Assembly: GCA_021798675.1 (NCBI GenBank)
Contig: JAJZGE010000166.1
Coordinates: 1-5,431 of the forward strand
Direction: 5' to 3'
Length of the DNA: 5,431 nt
Source of the DNA: Pseudomonadota bacterium
Lineage (GTDB): Bacteria; Pseudomonadota; Gammaproteobacteria; Xanthomonadales; Rhodanobacteraceae
The notes beneath the pieces were generated by a model. It did no database searches. It was not told the origin of the DNA and saw only the letters and a program-made list of their open reading frames with translations. This document shows positions 5,201 through 5,431 of this stretch, in pieces (positions within the stretch are counted from its first letter, which is position 1; each line of letters opens with the position of its first letter). A program made the position numbers and the translations under genes.

Positions 5201-5410
5201 ATGTCGGATCGTGAAGTGGGTACCGTCAAGTGGTTCAATGACGCCAAGGGCTTCGGCTTCATCAGCCGGGAGAATGGCCCTGACGTGTTTGTGCATTTCC
5301 GCGCCATCAGCGGCTCGGGTTTCAAGAGTCTGCAGGAAGGCCAGAAGGTGAGCTTCAAGGTCGTCACCGGCCAGAAGGGCCTGCAGGCCGAGGACGTCTC
5401 GGCCGTGTGA
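5201..5410 (+). CDS. CspA-family cold-shock protein, second copy
   Basis: A 69-residue cold-shock-domain protein, paralogue of the gene 473 bases upstream. KGFGFI (16-21) and VFVHF (29-33) are intact, so RNA/ssDNA binding is expected. It differs from the first copy at nine positions, mostly conservative: Q5E, I6V, A22S, D24E, T37S, E65D, T67S, P68A and A69V. The DNA is also very close, with 53 identical bases in a row (4869-4921 equals 5342-5394). GGAG (5191-5194) lies 6 bases before the ATG, slightly closer than in the first copy. It has its own promoter and leader. Only 21 bases follow the stop codon in this window, so its terminator is not visible. Confidence 0.96.
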   Translation: MSDREVGTVKWFNDAKGFGFISRENGPDVFVHFRAISGSGFKSLQEGQKVSFKVVTGQKGLQAEDVSAV

Positions 5411-5431
5411 GCAGCCGTGACAGCAGTCATT

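Noticed and set aside
1..5431. Mobile element, defence island, toxin-antitoxin pair or biosynthetic cluster
   Set aside because: No transposase, integrase, terminal inverted repeats, nuclease/toxin pairs or tailoring enzymes were seen; all recognised genes are ordinary chromosomal ones.

Overview
The window is GC-rich, with C/G-biased codon use and real genes on both strands. SlyD, PldA and a pair of CspA-like proteins with the variant 'VHFRAI' look like those of Xanthomonadales/Lysobacterales (Xanthomonadaceae or Rhodanobacteraceae type, Gammaproteobacteria). This is an inference from protein character, not a database result. The presence of an outer-membrane phospholipase and a lipoprotein with a Lol-type signal confirms a Gram-negative envelope.

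Layout from left to right. (1) The first 35 codons of an exported protein on the minus strand (start at 105, running off the left edge), divergent from slyD. (2) slyD (226-708, +), a metal-binding FKBP-type prolyl isomerase and chaperone. (3) pldA (779-1873, -), outer-membrane phospholipase A1 with the complete catalytic triad and calcium-site residues, convergent with slyD. (4) A small exported EF-hand protein (2046-2435, -), ended by a very strong intrinsic terminator at 1990-2026 that separates it from pldA. (5) A YcaQ/AlkX-type winged-helix DNA glycosylase (2596-3867, +), divergent from the EF-hand gene and convergent with the next gene. (6) A lipoprotein with a CX9C cysteine motif (3885-4358, -). 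(7) Two tandem cold-shock-protein genes (4728-4937 and 5201-5410, +), each with its own leader of about 140-160 nt and separated by an intrinsic terminator.

The genes do not form an operon or an obvious joint pathway. They are mostly single-gene units with frequent strand switches, as in ordinary chromosomal core sequence. I see no transposase, integrase, phage gene, CRISPR array, tRNA or rRNA, and no defence or biosynthetic cluster. The most interesting points are modest: the two csp genes share a promoter-start core (CGCTATGCT-N4-GCACTG) although the rest of their leaders has diverged; PldA carries an N-terminal extension with a two-cysteine RLxCYD motif; the lipoprotein carries a CX9C module; and the EF-hand protein pairs one perfect loop with a degenerate one. 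I found no convincing new system here.
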